A stretch of DNA of 64,000 bases from Algoriphagus aquimarinus (GTDB taxonomy: Bacteria; Bacteroidota; Bacteroidia; Cytophagales; Cyclobacteriaceae). Shown piece after piece: positions 1 through 9,900 of the stretch. Both the position numbers and the translations under genes were made by a program. The stretch lies in the NCBI RefSeq assembly GCF_900112005.1, contig NZ_FOKK01000020.1, positions 22,641 to 86,640 on the forward strand. The letters run 5' to 3'. The stretch's first letter is position 1, and each line of letters starts with the position of its first letter. Below the pieces are notes generated by a model, which made no database searches, had not been told where the DNA came from, and saw nothing but the letters and a program-made list of their open reading frames with translations.

Positions 1-1083
1 ATCTGGATCTTTGGAGGATTGTATAAGGATTTTTCCTTCTACTGTGATATAAAATGGTTTCAGCTTTGACTGAATGGCTGTGAGATCAAATTCAATTATC
101 TTTTTAAGTGAGTTATCAAATAACTCTAAAAATTTCTTAGGAGATTCATCTTGAGCTTCAAATACTATCCGATACAGCAAGCCATTATTTAATCTATATA
201 CAGATCCATAATTGACATCTTTGCTCCATCTAGAATTAATTTCCATAAATTCAGATAAATCCTTAAAATCATTTTTCTGCTCTGGCAAATCTTTCTGAGT
301 CTTGAAAAGCATCGATTCATATAGAAAGTCTACTTGCTTCAGATCATCTAATCCAATCTTACTTATTTTATTCATAAACGGATAGGATACAATGAGCACA
401 GAATCAGCGACAGTTAAATAAGGAGAAAAAGAATTTGAAACGGTAGATCCTTTAGCAAAGTCAAAAGAAATCCTATGTTTTGAAATCTGTTCCGAATCAA
501 ATGAAAAAGGTATTTCTTCAAAGGTTTCAAAATCATACTTCATAAGAGTATACTTTTCAGTTTCTGAATCCTTAACAATCATACTAATAAAATCTCCTTT
601 AAATGAAGCTGACTTAAATATTCCGTTAGTTACATCATAGCCGTAAATTGACTTTAGTGATTTACTACCATCGCTAAATACTTCACTCATCCTAATCTTA
701 ATCGTCTCTCCATCTTTGAAATAGTAAAACTCATTAGCTGTAAAGAAAAGAATTCCCTGCTCTGTATAACTGAAGGTAGCAAAACCAGGAATACTACCCG
801 GCCCCTCTTTGGGAACCTCCACACCAGGTACCAGCCTCATTTTCTTTGAGCTAAATGACACAGTATCCAATCGCCTATAGAAAGTATTAAAAACCAAAAA
901 CGACTCATTCTTCTGATCTAACGGAGAAATAGAAAAGGGTATTTCTGATGACATGCCCACTTCGCCGAAATCTAAACTCAGTTCCTCACTGAAGGAGATT
1001 TGGGAGTTAGGCAATGAGGAAGATTTTTCATCATTGCATCCAATTAGAAATGCGATAATCCCCAAAAACAATAAATTCTTCAT
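1..1083 (-). CDS. Beta-propeller-like lipoprotein, DUF4221-type (C-terminus cut by window edge)
   Basis: An open frame of 361 codons starts at 1083 and runs off the left edge, so the C-terminus is missing. The N-terminus, MKNLLFLGIIAFLIGC, is a lipoprotein signal with a lipobox cysteine at residue 16, so the protein should be anchored in the envelope. The body has alternating hydrophobic/aromatic strands and a KEGPGSI motif that matches GEGPNQI and GEAPGQV in the next two genes. This suggests the same six-bladed-propeller superfamily (DUF4221/6-bladed types). It is the third of three similar minus-strand genes lying downstream of an RND efflux operon. Substrate and role are unknown; the family assignment is by pattern only. 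Confidence 0.7.
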   Translation of the reverse strand, partial: MKNLLFLGIIAFLIGCNDEKSSSLPNSQISFSEELSLDFGEVGMSSEIPFSISPLDQKNESFLVFNTFYRRLDTVSFSSKKMRLVPGVEVPKEGPGSIPGFATFSYTEQGILFFTANEFYYFKDGETIKIRMSEVFSDGSKSLKSIYGYDVTNGIFKSASFKGDFISMIVKDSETEKYTLMKYDFETFEEIPFSFDSEQISKHRISFDFAKGSTVSNSFSPYLTVADSVLIVSYPFMNKISKIGLDDLKQVDFLYESMLFKTQKDLPEQKNDFKDLSEFMEINSRWSKDVNYGSVYRLNNGLLYRIVFEAQDESPKKFLELFDNSLKKIIEFDLTAIQSKLKPFYITVEGKILIQSSKDPD

Positions 1084-1199
1084 CTATGTCTTACTCTATA
1101 AACCAAAAATATAAGTAAGACAAACTAAAGATTTTTCAGAAACTAACACATGTTTAGCCTGTTAATAATTGTAAAAGGAGAATGATAAACTTCTATTTA

Positions 1200-2384
1200 T
1201 CAATCCTCCACCAACCTCACCTTATAAAACAGATTATAATCCCGCTCCACTTCTCCGTCAGCAGCTTTGACGATAAGTGTACCATCTGGCAAACCAAAAT
1301 TTACAACACCTGCTACTGGAAGCTCATTAAGGATTCCGATTTGCTGTTCTCCTTTGACGATAATGTAGCGGGGCTTTCTATACTTAATGAGAGCTTCTCT
1401 GAATTCCGGATCTCTGAAATATTCCTCTGATTTTGCTCTAAATCCCATTAAAATATCTTCCGGCATTGGAGTGAAAAATGTAAGTATCTGATACGGGCCA
1501 AATGCTTTGATATCGTTAAACCCAGGGTACACCAAACCATCCAAACCAAGAACAGCCTCATACCCATCCCGATCAGGATGGCTCAATGCTACCGCTGTTT
1601 GATAAACAGCGGTATTTCCTTCCAGCTTATAAATACCCAGTTGATTACCCATCTGCGGTAAGGAGGCCAGGGTTTTGGTAGTTGGGTTGAAGGATAAACT
1701 AGGATAAGTTGCCCCGATCCACTTTTGTTCTTTTTTAAAAGTCCAGTCATCAGGATATACATTTAGGTAGTAAATGGAGTCCTGATCCAAATCAAGTATA
1801 AATCCTGATTTTACCTTATTGTAAAAATCAGCACCTATTGTCTCTAGATCAATATCAGCCACTGAATAGGAATTGGGCTCCTCCCCCACCAACTTAAACT
1901 TCCCACCCTCTTCATACACTGCAAAACTCTGTTTATTGGAATTGATGGAAAGCATCATCATCTCTTTCACCGTGCCCTTCGTTTTTTTGATTTTATTAAA
2001 ATCAACGTCGAACAGGTGATAAGGCATCTCCATAGAAAGCTCCTTGAAGACATATCCGGATTCTCCGTAAAACCTACCTTCATAAAATTGTTGAATCTGA
2101 TTTGGACCTTCTCCTCCTAGTTCATGCTTTTCGAGGATTTCTCCCTTTCCATTGACCAGAAACACCTTTCCTTCTCTGGTATTTTTCATCAGATATAGAT
2201 CCTTTGAGGAATGGTAATCCAAAATGGTAACCGGCTCAAGCAAATCCACCATAATCGAATCATAGACCTCAAACTGAAGTTCTTGAATTGGGCTTGTTGG
2301 AGTTGTATTGGTTTCTTTTTCGGAACAGGAAAAAAGTATAGATGCTAAAAGTGCGGTAAGGGCAACAAAAGTAGATTGAGTCAT
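1200..2384 (-). CDS. 6-bladed beta-propeller-type lipoprotein
   Basis: The protein has 394 residues. It begins with an export signal ending in LFSC, a lipobox with Cys20, and continues with repeated strand-turn-strand units typical of Bacteroidota propeller lipoproteins. The motif GGEGPNQI around residue 93 is shared in form with both neighbouring lipoproteins. No catalytic residues are recognisable, so a ligand- or protein-binding role at the membrane is only inferred. The ATG at 2384 sits directly before a good signal peptide. The gene lies 115 bp upstream of the partial paralogue and is separated from the previous paralogue by a repeat-rich spacer (2385-2634), so the three may not share one transcript. 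Confidence 0.7.
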   Translation of the reverse strand: MTQSTFVALTALLASILFSCSEKETNTTPTSPIQELQFEVYDSIMVDLLEPVTILDYHSSKDLYLMKNTREGKVFLVNGKGEILEKHELGGEGPNQIQQFYEGRFYGESGYVFKELSMEMPYHLFDVDFNKIKKTKGTVKEMMMLSINSNKQSFAVYEEGGKFKLVGEEPNSYSVADIDLETIGADFYNKVKSGFILDLDQDSIYYLNVYPDDWTFKKEQKWIGATYPSLSFNPTTKTLASLPQMGNQLGIYKLEGNTAVYQTAVALSHPDRDGYEAVLGLDGLVYPGFNDIKAFGPYQILTFFTPMPEDILMGFRAKSEEYFRDPEFREALIKYRKPRYIIVKGEQQIGILNELPVAGVVNFGLPDGTLIVKAADGEVERDYNLFYKVRLVED

Positions 2385-2459
2385 AGCTATGAGTTAAGGT
2401 TCTAAGTTAGTCGGAAAAGGGGGGATTTATAGGACAAGAGAGCTTAGATACAATCAATC

Positions 2460-2500
2460 ATCCCTGCAAATTTAAAATCAAATTTTAAATTTGCAGGGAT
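2460..2500. repeat. Perfect 19-bp inverted repeat with 3-nt loop
   Basis: The arm ATCCCTGCAAATTTAAAAT at 2460-2478 is exactly complementary to 2482-2500, leaving a CAA loop. It can form a long perfect hairpin. It has no U-tract on either side, so it is not a classical intrinsic terminator, though it could act as a 3' end stabiliser for the minus-strand gene ending at 2635. Confidence 0.9.
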
Positions 2501-2517
2501 GTATAAATGAAAACGGA

Positions 2518-2631
2518 CTTTGCGCCTTAGCGCCTTGGCGGGAGATTTTAAAACCTTTTAGGAGGCCCTTCGACTTCGCTCAGGATGACACCTCAAAGGT
2601 TATCTAACTTCGCTGCGCCGCCACGAGAAAC
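2518..2631. repeat. Dispersed intergenic repeat, copy 1
   Basis: The stretch contains a GCGCCTTAGCGCCTTGGCGG block (about 2523-2542), a CCCTTCGACTTCGCTCAGGA block (about 2567-2586), and a block from AAAGGTTATCTAAC to the GC-rich GCGCCGCCACGAGAAA. The first and third blocks recur at 3804-3880. All three resemble short palindromic elements scattered through many Bacteroidota genomes. No coding potential is apparent. Confidence 0.75.
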
Positions 2632-2634
2632 AAG

Positions 2635-3741
2635 CTACTCAGGTATTTTCACATAGATAATCACTGGATTTGAATCTTCCGTAACTGACGACAAAGATGC
2701 TTTTGCTTCAGGACTTAGATTTAGCGTTTCTCTATTTCTCACCAAATAAGGTGCATAGGAGATAAATACAAGCTGATCACCTTCGAGCCCAATCAGAGAA
2801 TTAAAATATCCTTGTTCATCCTCATCTATTACAATCTTGAACTCTTTGTTGGTTGACTTATTCCAGATATACAATTCCTTCTTCTGACCACTTTCGTTCT
2901 GAGTGACTACGTCTGCCAATAAATACTTCTCCGTTGCTTGCAAAAAATTCAGATTTGAAAAGCCTTGTTTGCTTATCATCTCAAACCCTGCAAAAGCATC
3001 CATTTCCCAGTAGCTTTCAGGAACTGTGGTTGCTCCAAAATCAAAGCGGTAAACTTCTCGCAATGAATCTCCTTCACTCAACTCATATACGCTAGTCATA
3101 AAAGACTCCCTGAACAGCACCGCGTTATCACCCTCAAAAAAGGATTGCTCATCAATTGGAAGCATCTTCTCATTGAAATCATTTGGAAGCAATTCCTTCA
3201 GAACTTCCCCCTGCCCATTAGCTTTAAACAAGCGATGATCGCCCGCCACCATATTGTAACTGCTATAAAACCAAAGTTCATTCTGATCTATAGGGTAAAA
3301 GGAAAAAGCATTTATCGGATAGGGAGTAGAATTCAACAGCTCTCCTGATTTTGTGAAGGAGTGAATCTCCAGAGAATTTCCAAACCCAGAATTCACTTGC
3401 ACTACATCTCCGAATAGCCTAAAATTCCTTACACCCATGACCTGTCCTGGAGCCTCACCGATTTCAGCTACCATTCTCAAGTATTTCCCCTCCTTCGAAA
3501 AATGGTGGATTCCTGTTGGACGATCATAGTTCATCACAAAAAAATCATCCTTATCATATTTCACCATCAGGTATTCGCTGAGGAGAGCAGTAGAGTCAGT
3601 TTCCAGTGGAATTACTTTCTCGATCAGCAAGTCAACCGAAACCTTTCCCAATGCTTCAAAATCAATGACTTTAACTGATACCGATTCCTTTTCTGTACAG
3701 CCCAAGAGCGTTAAAAATGCAATTGCTAAGATCTTTTTCAT
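2635..3741 (-). CDS. 6-bladed beta-propeller lipoprotein
   Basis: The protein has 368 residues and a short lipoprotein signal, MKKILAIAFLTLLGC, with lipobox Cys15. An opening strand region reading VIPLETDSTALL and the GEAPGQV motif near residue 96 are typical of the six-bladed propeller family common in Bacteroidota, formerly DUF5128-like. No enzyme motif is visible. It is the first of three paralogous lipoprotein genes after the RND operon, with 60 bp between it and the RND permease stop codon. That spacer contains palindromes, so transcriptional read-through from the efflux operon is possible but not shown. Confidence 0.75.
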   Translation of the reverse strand: MKKILAIAFLTLLGCTEKESVSVKVIDFEALGKVSVDLLIEKVIPLETDSTALLSEYLMVKYDKDDFFVMNYDRPTGIHHFSKEGKYLRMVAEIGEAPGQVMGVRNFRLFGDVVQVNSGFGNSLEIHSFTKSGELLNSTPYPINAFSFYPIDQNELWFYSSYNMVAGDHRLFKANGQGEVLKELLPNDFNEKMLPIDEQSFFEGDNAVLFRESFMTSVYELSEGDSLREVYRFDFGATTVPESYWEMDAFAGFEMISKQGFSNLNFLQATEKYLLADVVTQNESGQKKELYIWNKSTNKEFKIVIDEDEQGYFNSLIGLEGDQLVFISYAPYLVRNRETLNLSPEAKASLSSVTEDSNPVIIYVKIPE

Positions 3742-3778
3742 TGTAATAGATTTAAGACATCAAATTTTTCATCTGTAA

Positions 3779-3880
3779 AACCTTCGAGGTTCAAAATAAC
3801 CTCAAAGGTTATCTAACGCTGCGTCGCCGCGCCGCCGCGAGAAAAACCATTTGCGCCTCTGCGCCTTGGCGGGAGACAAT
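3779..3880. repeat. Dispersed intergenic repeat, copy 2, overlapping the RND gene 3' end
   Basis: It contains two small palindromes (AACCTTCGAGGTT at 3779-3791 and ATAACCTCAAAGGTTAT at 3796-3812), then a GC-rich block and GCGCCTCTGCGCCTTGGCGG. The blocks match those of copy 1 at 2518-2631. The element covers the last roughly 25 codons and the stop of the RND permease gene. Confidence 0.75.
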
Positions 3881-6800
3881 GTGCTTTCAACAGCGCCTTT
3901 CTTCCATAGCAACACCGGCAGCACCCAAAACACCCCAAGCATACTGAATACCAATCCGCCAATCGTCCCTATCGCCAGTGAGAACCAGAAAATCTCGTTT
4001 TGACCTTCCATGATAAATGGAATCAAACCAAAACAGGTGGACATAATCGTAAGCAATATCGGAATGGCCTTTCCAGCTACGGACTTCAACACATTTCTAT
4101 TGTAAAGCCCTTGACTTCTATTATTCAGATCATTGACAATGAAAATCCCAGCATTAACAGCCAATCCTCCCAGCATCACAAAGGCGGCATAACCACCCTG
4201 ATCGAAATAGAAATCGAAGAGTGAAAAGATCAAAAACAGGCCAATAAAACTAATCGGGATGATCACGATGATGTAAATCGGCTGTTTCAAATTCTCAAAC
4301 AATACTGCGCAAATCATAAATATTCCTACGATCAGCAAAGCCAATAAAGAATATTGTCGCTTTTGCTGATCATAATTCCAATTATAAGAATCCCTCTTAG
4401 CTTCATAACCAATCGGCATAATCTGCTTCATCTCATCGAGCACCTCATCGAGGTATTCGCCACCAAACTTCCCTGATCCCATGTACTCAAATGCAACAAT
4501 TCGGATATACTGTCGATCTTCTTTGTTGAGGGAATTGGTGGTAGTCTCCTTCGTCAACGTACCATAATCGGAGATTTTGAAAACTCGGTTTTCTCCACCG
4601 ATTAGCCCTTTTTGCTCCAGGTCAAACTTGCTAAAATCTCCAGACTTACGCTCACGAACCATGAGACCATAGTTTTGATTCTCCAAGGTCAACATAGTCG
4701 AAGTATTCTGAGGCTTGGACATATCCTGCAAGGCAGTGATCACTTCGAATTGATTAGTCTGTCCTAATGCCATTTTACCTTGATCGAGACGAAGGACGTA
4801 TTCTTCCGTTTTCTGCTCACCATAACCCGCGCGCTCATTGGTTTTCACTTCCTGAATCCGCTTATGCGCCAAAAGCTTCTCAGCTAGTACATTTGCCTGT
4901 CGCTCCAATTCGTCAAAATTGTAGCCCTTCATTTTCACTCGATAACTTGGTATCTGATCGCTTGAACCTCCTGTATAAAACCCTTGGCCCACTCCATACA
5001 CATTCCACTGCGCTCCAGACCAATCCGTAGATTTCACAGAAAGTTTGCCCTTCAGCTGGTAAGGCAAAGCCCCACTTTCGTAAGCTTCCTTAAAAGTGAT
5101 TTCTATCCTAGCACTTTGCCCAGAGAACACCGAAGTCACGAATTGATCGATCCCTTCCACATCCTTTAGATAGGACTCAAACTCCCGCATGATAAAGTCC
5201 ATTTGCTCCAGCGTATTCCCAAAAGGCAATCGGCAGTTGACATAGAGTCTAGTCTTTGCAGCCTCTCGATAACCACTTTTTTCATATACACCACGCACAA
5301 ACATGCGCATGGATCCGCCCAGTGCTTTATCTAAGTATGGCCTGATTTCCTCCTGATAGAAGGTGTTTCCTACGGTTTTATTGTACCATTCCTGGTCTTC
5401 CCATTTGGCAGGGAGAAAAAATACCGGCAGTCCAAAAAGCAAAATCAAAAACACAAGAAATGTCTTCCTGTATTTCGCTGTCCAGCCAATTCCTCTTTCG
5501 TAGCTGCGCAAAGCTTTAACACGCTTCCGTAATTTAGGCATAGTCAACTTCCGCCCTTGATTGACTGATTCTTTGAACATCACCTGATAGAAAGCCGGAG
5601 TAAAAACTAAGGCAATCAGCAGCGAAATTCCCAGCATTACCGAAACGACAATAGAGAATTCAGACAGGTTTTTTCTTTCCTCTTCTGGTAGGAAAAAGAC
5701 GATCATCAGCGCCGCAATGGTTGTCATTGAAGCAGCCAAAAGCGCCAAGAAAACCCGACGATTTTTATGTTTGTGCAGGTGATCTATCATAATGATCGCA
5801 TTGTCCACGATCAAGCCAAAACTAATCGTCAAACCCGCCAAGGAATAGAGGTGAATATCAACCTTGAGGAAATAGAGCACGATGGCGCAAAGGCTTAGAT
5901 TTGCCACAATTCCCAAAAAGAGAATACTCAGGTACTTTATATTTCTATTGATCAGAAATATGAAAACCACCAAAATCAGGATCGATAGTCCAGATCTCTT
6001 GTATATTTTATTCAGTTCTTTTTCTAAAAACTCAGTGTCGTCATTCTCCAATCGAACTTCAAAGCCGGCAGGAAGCAATTCCCCTGCATTTTTGATGGCA
6101 AGCTTTAGATTTTGAGCCAGCAGGACCTTATTTACTCCATCTCGATTGTAGATGGTAAGTGTTACTGAGTTATTCCCGTTGATTCTATAGTATCTGGTTG
6201 GTTCTGCTTCTTCCAAAGTCAAGCTGGCCACATCACGAAGCCGGATTTCCATACCATCCATTTCGCTTATGACCAAGTTCTCCAATTGATCCTTCTCCTT
6301 GAGCGAGCGATCCACTTGTACGAAAAGCGTCTTGCCCTGATTGTTCATCACAGCGCCTGGGAATGTCAATCCAAATGCACTTCGGATACTACCATCCAGT
6401 TGATTTTTAGTAACTCCAAAAGCTTGCATCTTTTGGATATCATAAGTCACGAATAGCTGCAGATCATTTGCCCCGAGCACTCTCACGTCCTCCACTTCCT
6501 CGAAGCGGGTCAATGCTGGCTTTAGGATATCTTCTGCTATTTTCTTGATCTCAAAAGAAGCGAATGGGCCATTCACACTATAGGTCAAAATTGGGGTTTT
6601 ATCGTCTGATCTCTCCTGAGACGATTGTGCAACTGTGGGATAACTCACCCTAGAGTCCATCTGGGGATAAACCTGTCGGATCATAGAAGAGATTTCAAAC
6701 TTCTTCATCTCCATATCCGACTTCTTATCGAAAGTCAGCGTGATATACCCGCCGTTATAATTGGAAGTTGATTTGATTTCCTTAAGCTCAGTCAGACGGG

Positions 6801-6990
6801 AAAAAGCGCCCTCTAATGGCGATGTAGCCAGTTTCTCCACGATTTCTGGAGAAGCATTGCTTATCCCAAATGAGACAGATAAAATCGGCGCCCGTTCCTT
6901 CGGATTCAAATCCACAGAAAGCATAGGAATCACCGCCAATCCAAGGATTGATACGACTACAAAGACTATCAGAATTCTGAATGGAGTCAT
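3802..6990 (-). CDS. RND efflux permease subunit (second of pair)
   Basis: This 1062-residue inner-membrane protein has the AcrB-like layout: an N-terminal helix, a large periplasmic domain, a TM2-TM6 cluster (about residues 335-470), a second periplasmic domain and a C-terminal TM cluster (about 880-1030). In TM4 it carries a single acidic residue, D396, within VDNAI. The TM10 region reads GGLAVNAGIFIVND, which departs from its partner's MVNDAILKID. It starts one nucleotide after the stop of the partner permease, so the two are surely co-translated. The last roughly 25 residues, from LSPAKAQRRK to the stop, are encoded by a dispersed repeat and are probably a non-conserved extension. Proton-driven export is inferred from the family; the substrate is unknown. 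Confidence 0.9.
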   Translation of the reverse strand: MTPFRILIVFVVVSILGLAVIPMLSVDLNPKERAPILSVSFGISNASPEIVEKLATSPLEGAFSRLTELKEIKSTSNYNGGYITLTFDKKSDMEMKKFEISSMIRQVYPQMDSRVSYPTVAQSSQERSDDKTPILTYSVNGPFASFEIKKIAEDILKPALTRFEEVEDVRVLGANDLQLFVTYDIQKMQAFGVTKNQLDGSIRSAFGLTFPGAVMNNQGKTLFVQVDRSLKEKDQLENLVISEMDGMEIRLRDVASLTLEEAEPTRYYRINGNNSVTLTIYNRDGVNKVLLAQNLKLAIKNAGELLPAGFEVRLENDDTEFLEKELNKIYKRSGLSILILVVFIFLINRNIKYLSILFLGIVANLSLCAIVLYFLKVDIHLYSLAGLTISFGLIVDNAIIMIDHLHKHKNRRVFLALLAASMTTIAALMIVFFLPEEERKNLSEFSIVVSVMLGISLLIALVFTPAFYQVMFKESVNQGRKLTMPKLRKRVKALRSYERGIGWTAKYRKTFLVFLILLFGLPVFFLPAKWEDQEWYNKTVGNTFYQEEIRPYLDKALGGSMRMFVRGVYEKSGYREAAKTRLYVNCRLPFGNTLEQMDFIMREFESYLKDVEGIDQFVTSVFSGQSARIEITFKEAYESGALPYQLKGKLSVKSTDWSGAQWNVYGVGQGFYTGGSSDQIPSYRVKMKGYNFDELERQANVLAEKLLAHKRIQEVKTNERAGYGEQKTEEYVLRLDQGKMALGQTNQFEVITALQDMSKPQNTSTMLTLENQNYGLMVRERKSGDFSKFDLEQKGLIGGENRVFKISDYGTLTKETTTNSLNKEDRQYIRIVAFEYMGSGKFGGEYLDEVLDEMKQIMPIGYEAKRDSYNWNYDQQKRQYSLLALLIVGIFMICAVLFENLKQPIYIIVIIPISFIGLFLIFSLFDFYFDQGGYAAFVMLGGLAVNAGIFIVNDLNNRSQGLYNRNVLKSVAGKAIPILLTIMSTCFGLIPFIMEGQNEIFWFSLAIGTIGGLVFSMLGVFWVLPVLLWKKGAVESTLSPAKAQRRKWFFSRRRGDAALDNL

Positions 6991-6991
6991 A

Positions 6992-9900
6992 TCAAGTCGC
7001 TTTCAATGATTTTTTAGAAACAGTAAACCAGTAAGCCAAAGGCACAAAATACAAGGCTGTGATCGTACCTATCGTCAAACCTCCGATCACTGCAAACACC
7101 AAAGGCCGCTGCAAATCGGCTCCCAAACCACTACTAAACACGATCGGTATCAATGCCAAAATCGTAGTAATCGAAGTCATCAAAATCGGCTTGAGACGAA
7201 TCTGTCCAGCTTTGTGAAGTGCCATTTCCAGCGCTTCAACAGCCGAAATCGTGTCTGACTCTACATAAGTTACGCGAAGTCGATTGATCGTATCGATTTT
7301 CAAAATCGCATCATTCACCATGATCCCCAGCATCACGACCAGACCTATCGCAGACATCACATTCAGCGAAGCTCCGAAAATAAGGAGAACTAAAAATGCA
7401 CCTCCGATCCCCAAAGGAAGGGTAAATACTACAATCAATGGCTGAATAAAACTCTCAAATTGCGCAGCCAAAATAAAGTACAGCAGCAATACCGAAATCA
7501 ACAAGATGCCGATGAGCTGACGGATATTTTCTTTGTCTTTGAAATACTGACCTACCACCGTCATGCCCAGGTTTTTCTCCTGACCCCAGCGAAGATATTC
7601 ACTGGCATTCTCATCTGGATTCTCAGCAGTCACATTGAGCGATTGATAAATCCCGCCCTTGTCAGCAGTCACATATTTGTAATGATCTTCGTAGTTATAC
7701 TCCACAAATTCACCTAGCATGTAAGAAGTTGTATCCGAGGCAATCACTCTGGTATTGCGTAGTATATCTTCAAATCGAGCATTTGGCTCTTTAAGTCGAA
7801 TTGGAGTGATTTCCCCAAATCGTCTGATATCTGCGATAGGATAACTTCCAAAAAGCATTGCAATGCGATCTTGGATGCTGCTCACAGGGATTTGATAAGT
7901 CGCCATTTTATCCGCTCGAAGCGTGAAAACCACTGAAGCTTCCTTCTGCAATCCTGGACCACGCTCCCATTCCTGCGTTGGAAACTGACTGAGCCAAGGA
8001 TCCATCTTTTCCTCTGGAACTGGCTCTTTCGCACCCAGATCTTTCCATCTCACTTCGTAAAATGGCATGTTCGAACTGAATAACTGATCAAAAGCATTTG
8101 GCGCATCGCCAAGGGTAAAAGACGCTTCTGGGTAATTCTTCTTCAAAGTTGCTTCCAATTCCATAATAGCAGCTTCTTTCTCTTCTACTGTTGGGAAAAG
8201 GAAATAAAGCAAGGACTGCTGAATGGAATTCTCTCCATCAAAAAGCAAGAACTGCTTCACTCCAACGTCAGCTTCTGCTTGAGAATACCTTCCTTCCAAA
8301 CTTTTCAATAAGGTCACCACACGATCTTTGTTTTCAGCAGCGGAAATCGGTTCGCTCCAATCCACATCCAGCGTAGCATCCAGCTTTTCGATCTCTGGCA
8401 AACCAGTTGTTTCCAACAATTGACTAATTCCCAAACCAAGCGGAATCAGTAGCAAAAACACCAGCATAGCCACTTTTCTATTCCCGGATACCTTGCGGTA
8501 GCCAAATTCATACATTCCTAAAACCTTGGTGAAAAAGGCTCCTTCACCGTCATCGAAGGCTTTTTTGCTCCGCGAAAACATCAAGAAATAAAGCATAGGA
8601 AGCAGGATAAAAGCCACTGCTAGAGAAACCGATAGAATCGCCGTCACCGCCACGGCCTGATCAAAGAACAAGGCTCCAGAAATCCCACTCAAAAAGACCA
8701 GCGGTACAAATACCGCTAAGGTAGTAAGTACAGAACTGATCAAAGCGCCCATTACCTCATCCACGCCTTCCACACAAGCTTCGAAAAGCGGTAAACCACT
8801 CTCTCGTTTGCGTGTGATATTGTCTAAGACGATGATCGCATTATCGATCAGCATCCCTATTCCGAGTGCTAGACCTGAAAGCGAAATGATATTAATAGAA
8901 AGATCAAAAAAGTAGAAAATCAAGAATGATATCAGCAAGGAAGACGGTAAACTAACGCCGATAATCAGCGGAAGTCTGTAGTCTTTCATGAAGAGAAAGA
9001 GTACTGCGAAAGCGAAAACACCTCCGAAAAGCAAGGAAGTTTCCAAATTGGAAATCGCAGCATTCAGCAGATTTGATTGATCTTGAGTCAGTTCAAACTC
9101 TACCAGAGGGTAATCCTCCTTGAACAATTCCAGTGATTTTTTCAGCTCAGGAATCAGCTCATTCATTTTGGCGGAAGCCTGCTTGTGTACCGTAATGACC
9201 AAACTTTCCTGAGTTCCGAAAAGATGGTAACCAAGCGTCTCTTCAGTCTCATAGTTTACTTCAGCAAGTTTGCCCAGTGGAATGACTACTCCTGAAGGAG
9301 CCGCCACAGGCAAACTCTCAATATCCTTCGGTGTGTCTACTCGCGTCGCTAAGCGTAGGTAGTAGCGGAATTGACCGTCTTTAACTGATATCCCACCAAG
9401 CTCTCTATTGCCTGATTGAATGGCAGAGATCACGTTTTGCTGCGTCATTCCCAGCGCTGCCAACGCTTCTTCATTTGGCTTTGCTGTGATAATGCGCTCC
9501 TTTTTGCCATTGATATCTACCAGAGATACTCCTGGCAACTGCTCAATTCTTTTCTTCAGAACATTCTCCGCAAGGAGACTCACCTCCACTTCGTCTGCTC
9601 CTTCTTTTGGCACCACCTGCACTCGCGCAACAGGAATATCAGAGGTGTTGATTCGGATGACTTCGGGACGTCCTAGATCTTCTGGCAGAGAATTCGTAAG
9701 ACGATCTATTTTTTCATTGACATCGATATAGGCCAACTCCATCTTGGTTCTGTAGTCGAAGGTCAATCGAATCGTCCCCACTTCGGATCCTGCCTTGGAA
9801 TCCATTTCCTCCAGGCCATTCAAAGTAATCAATCCCTCACGTATTGGACTGAGTACATTTTGTTCGATAGCTTCCGGAGAGGCATTTGGATAACTGACCT

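Noticed and set aside
9420..9731. 103-codon plus-strand frame inside the first RND permease gene
   Set aside because: It is antisense to a conserved permease domain and encodes no known motif.
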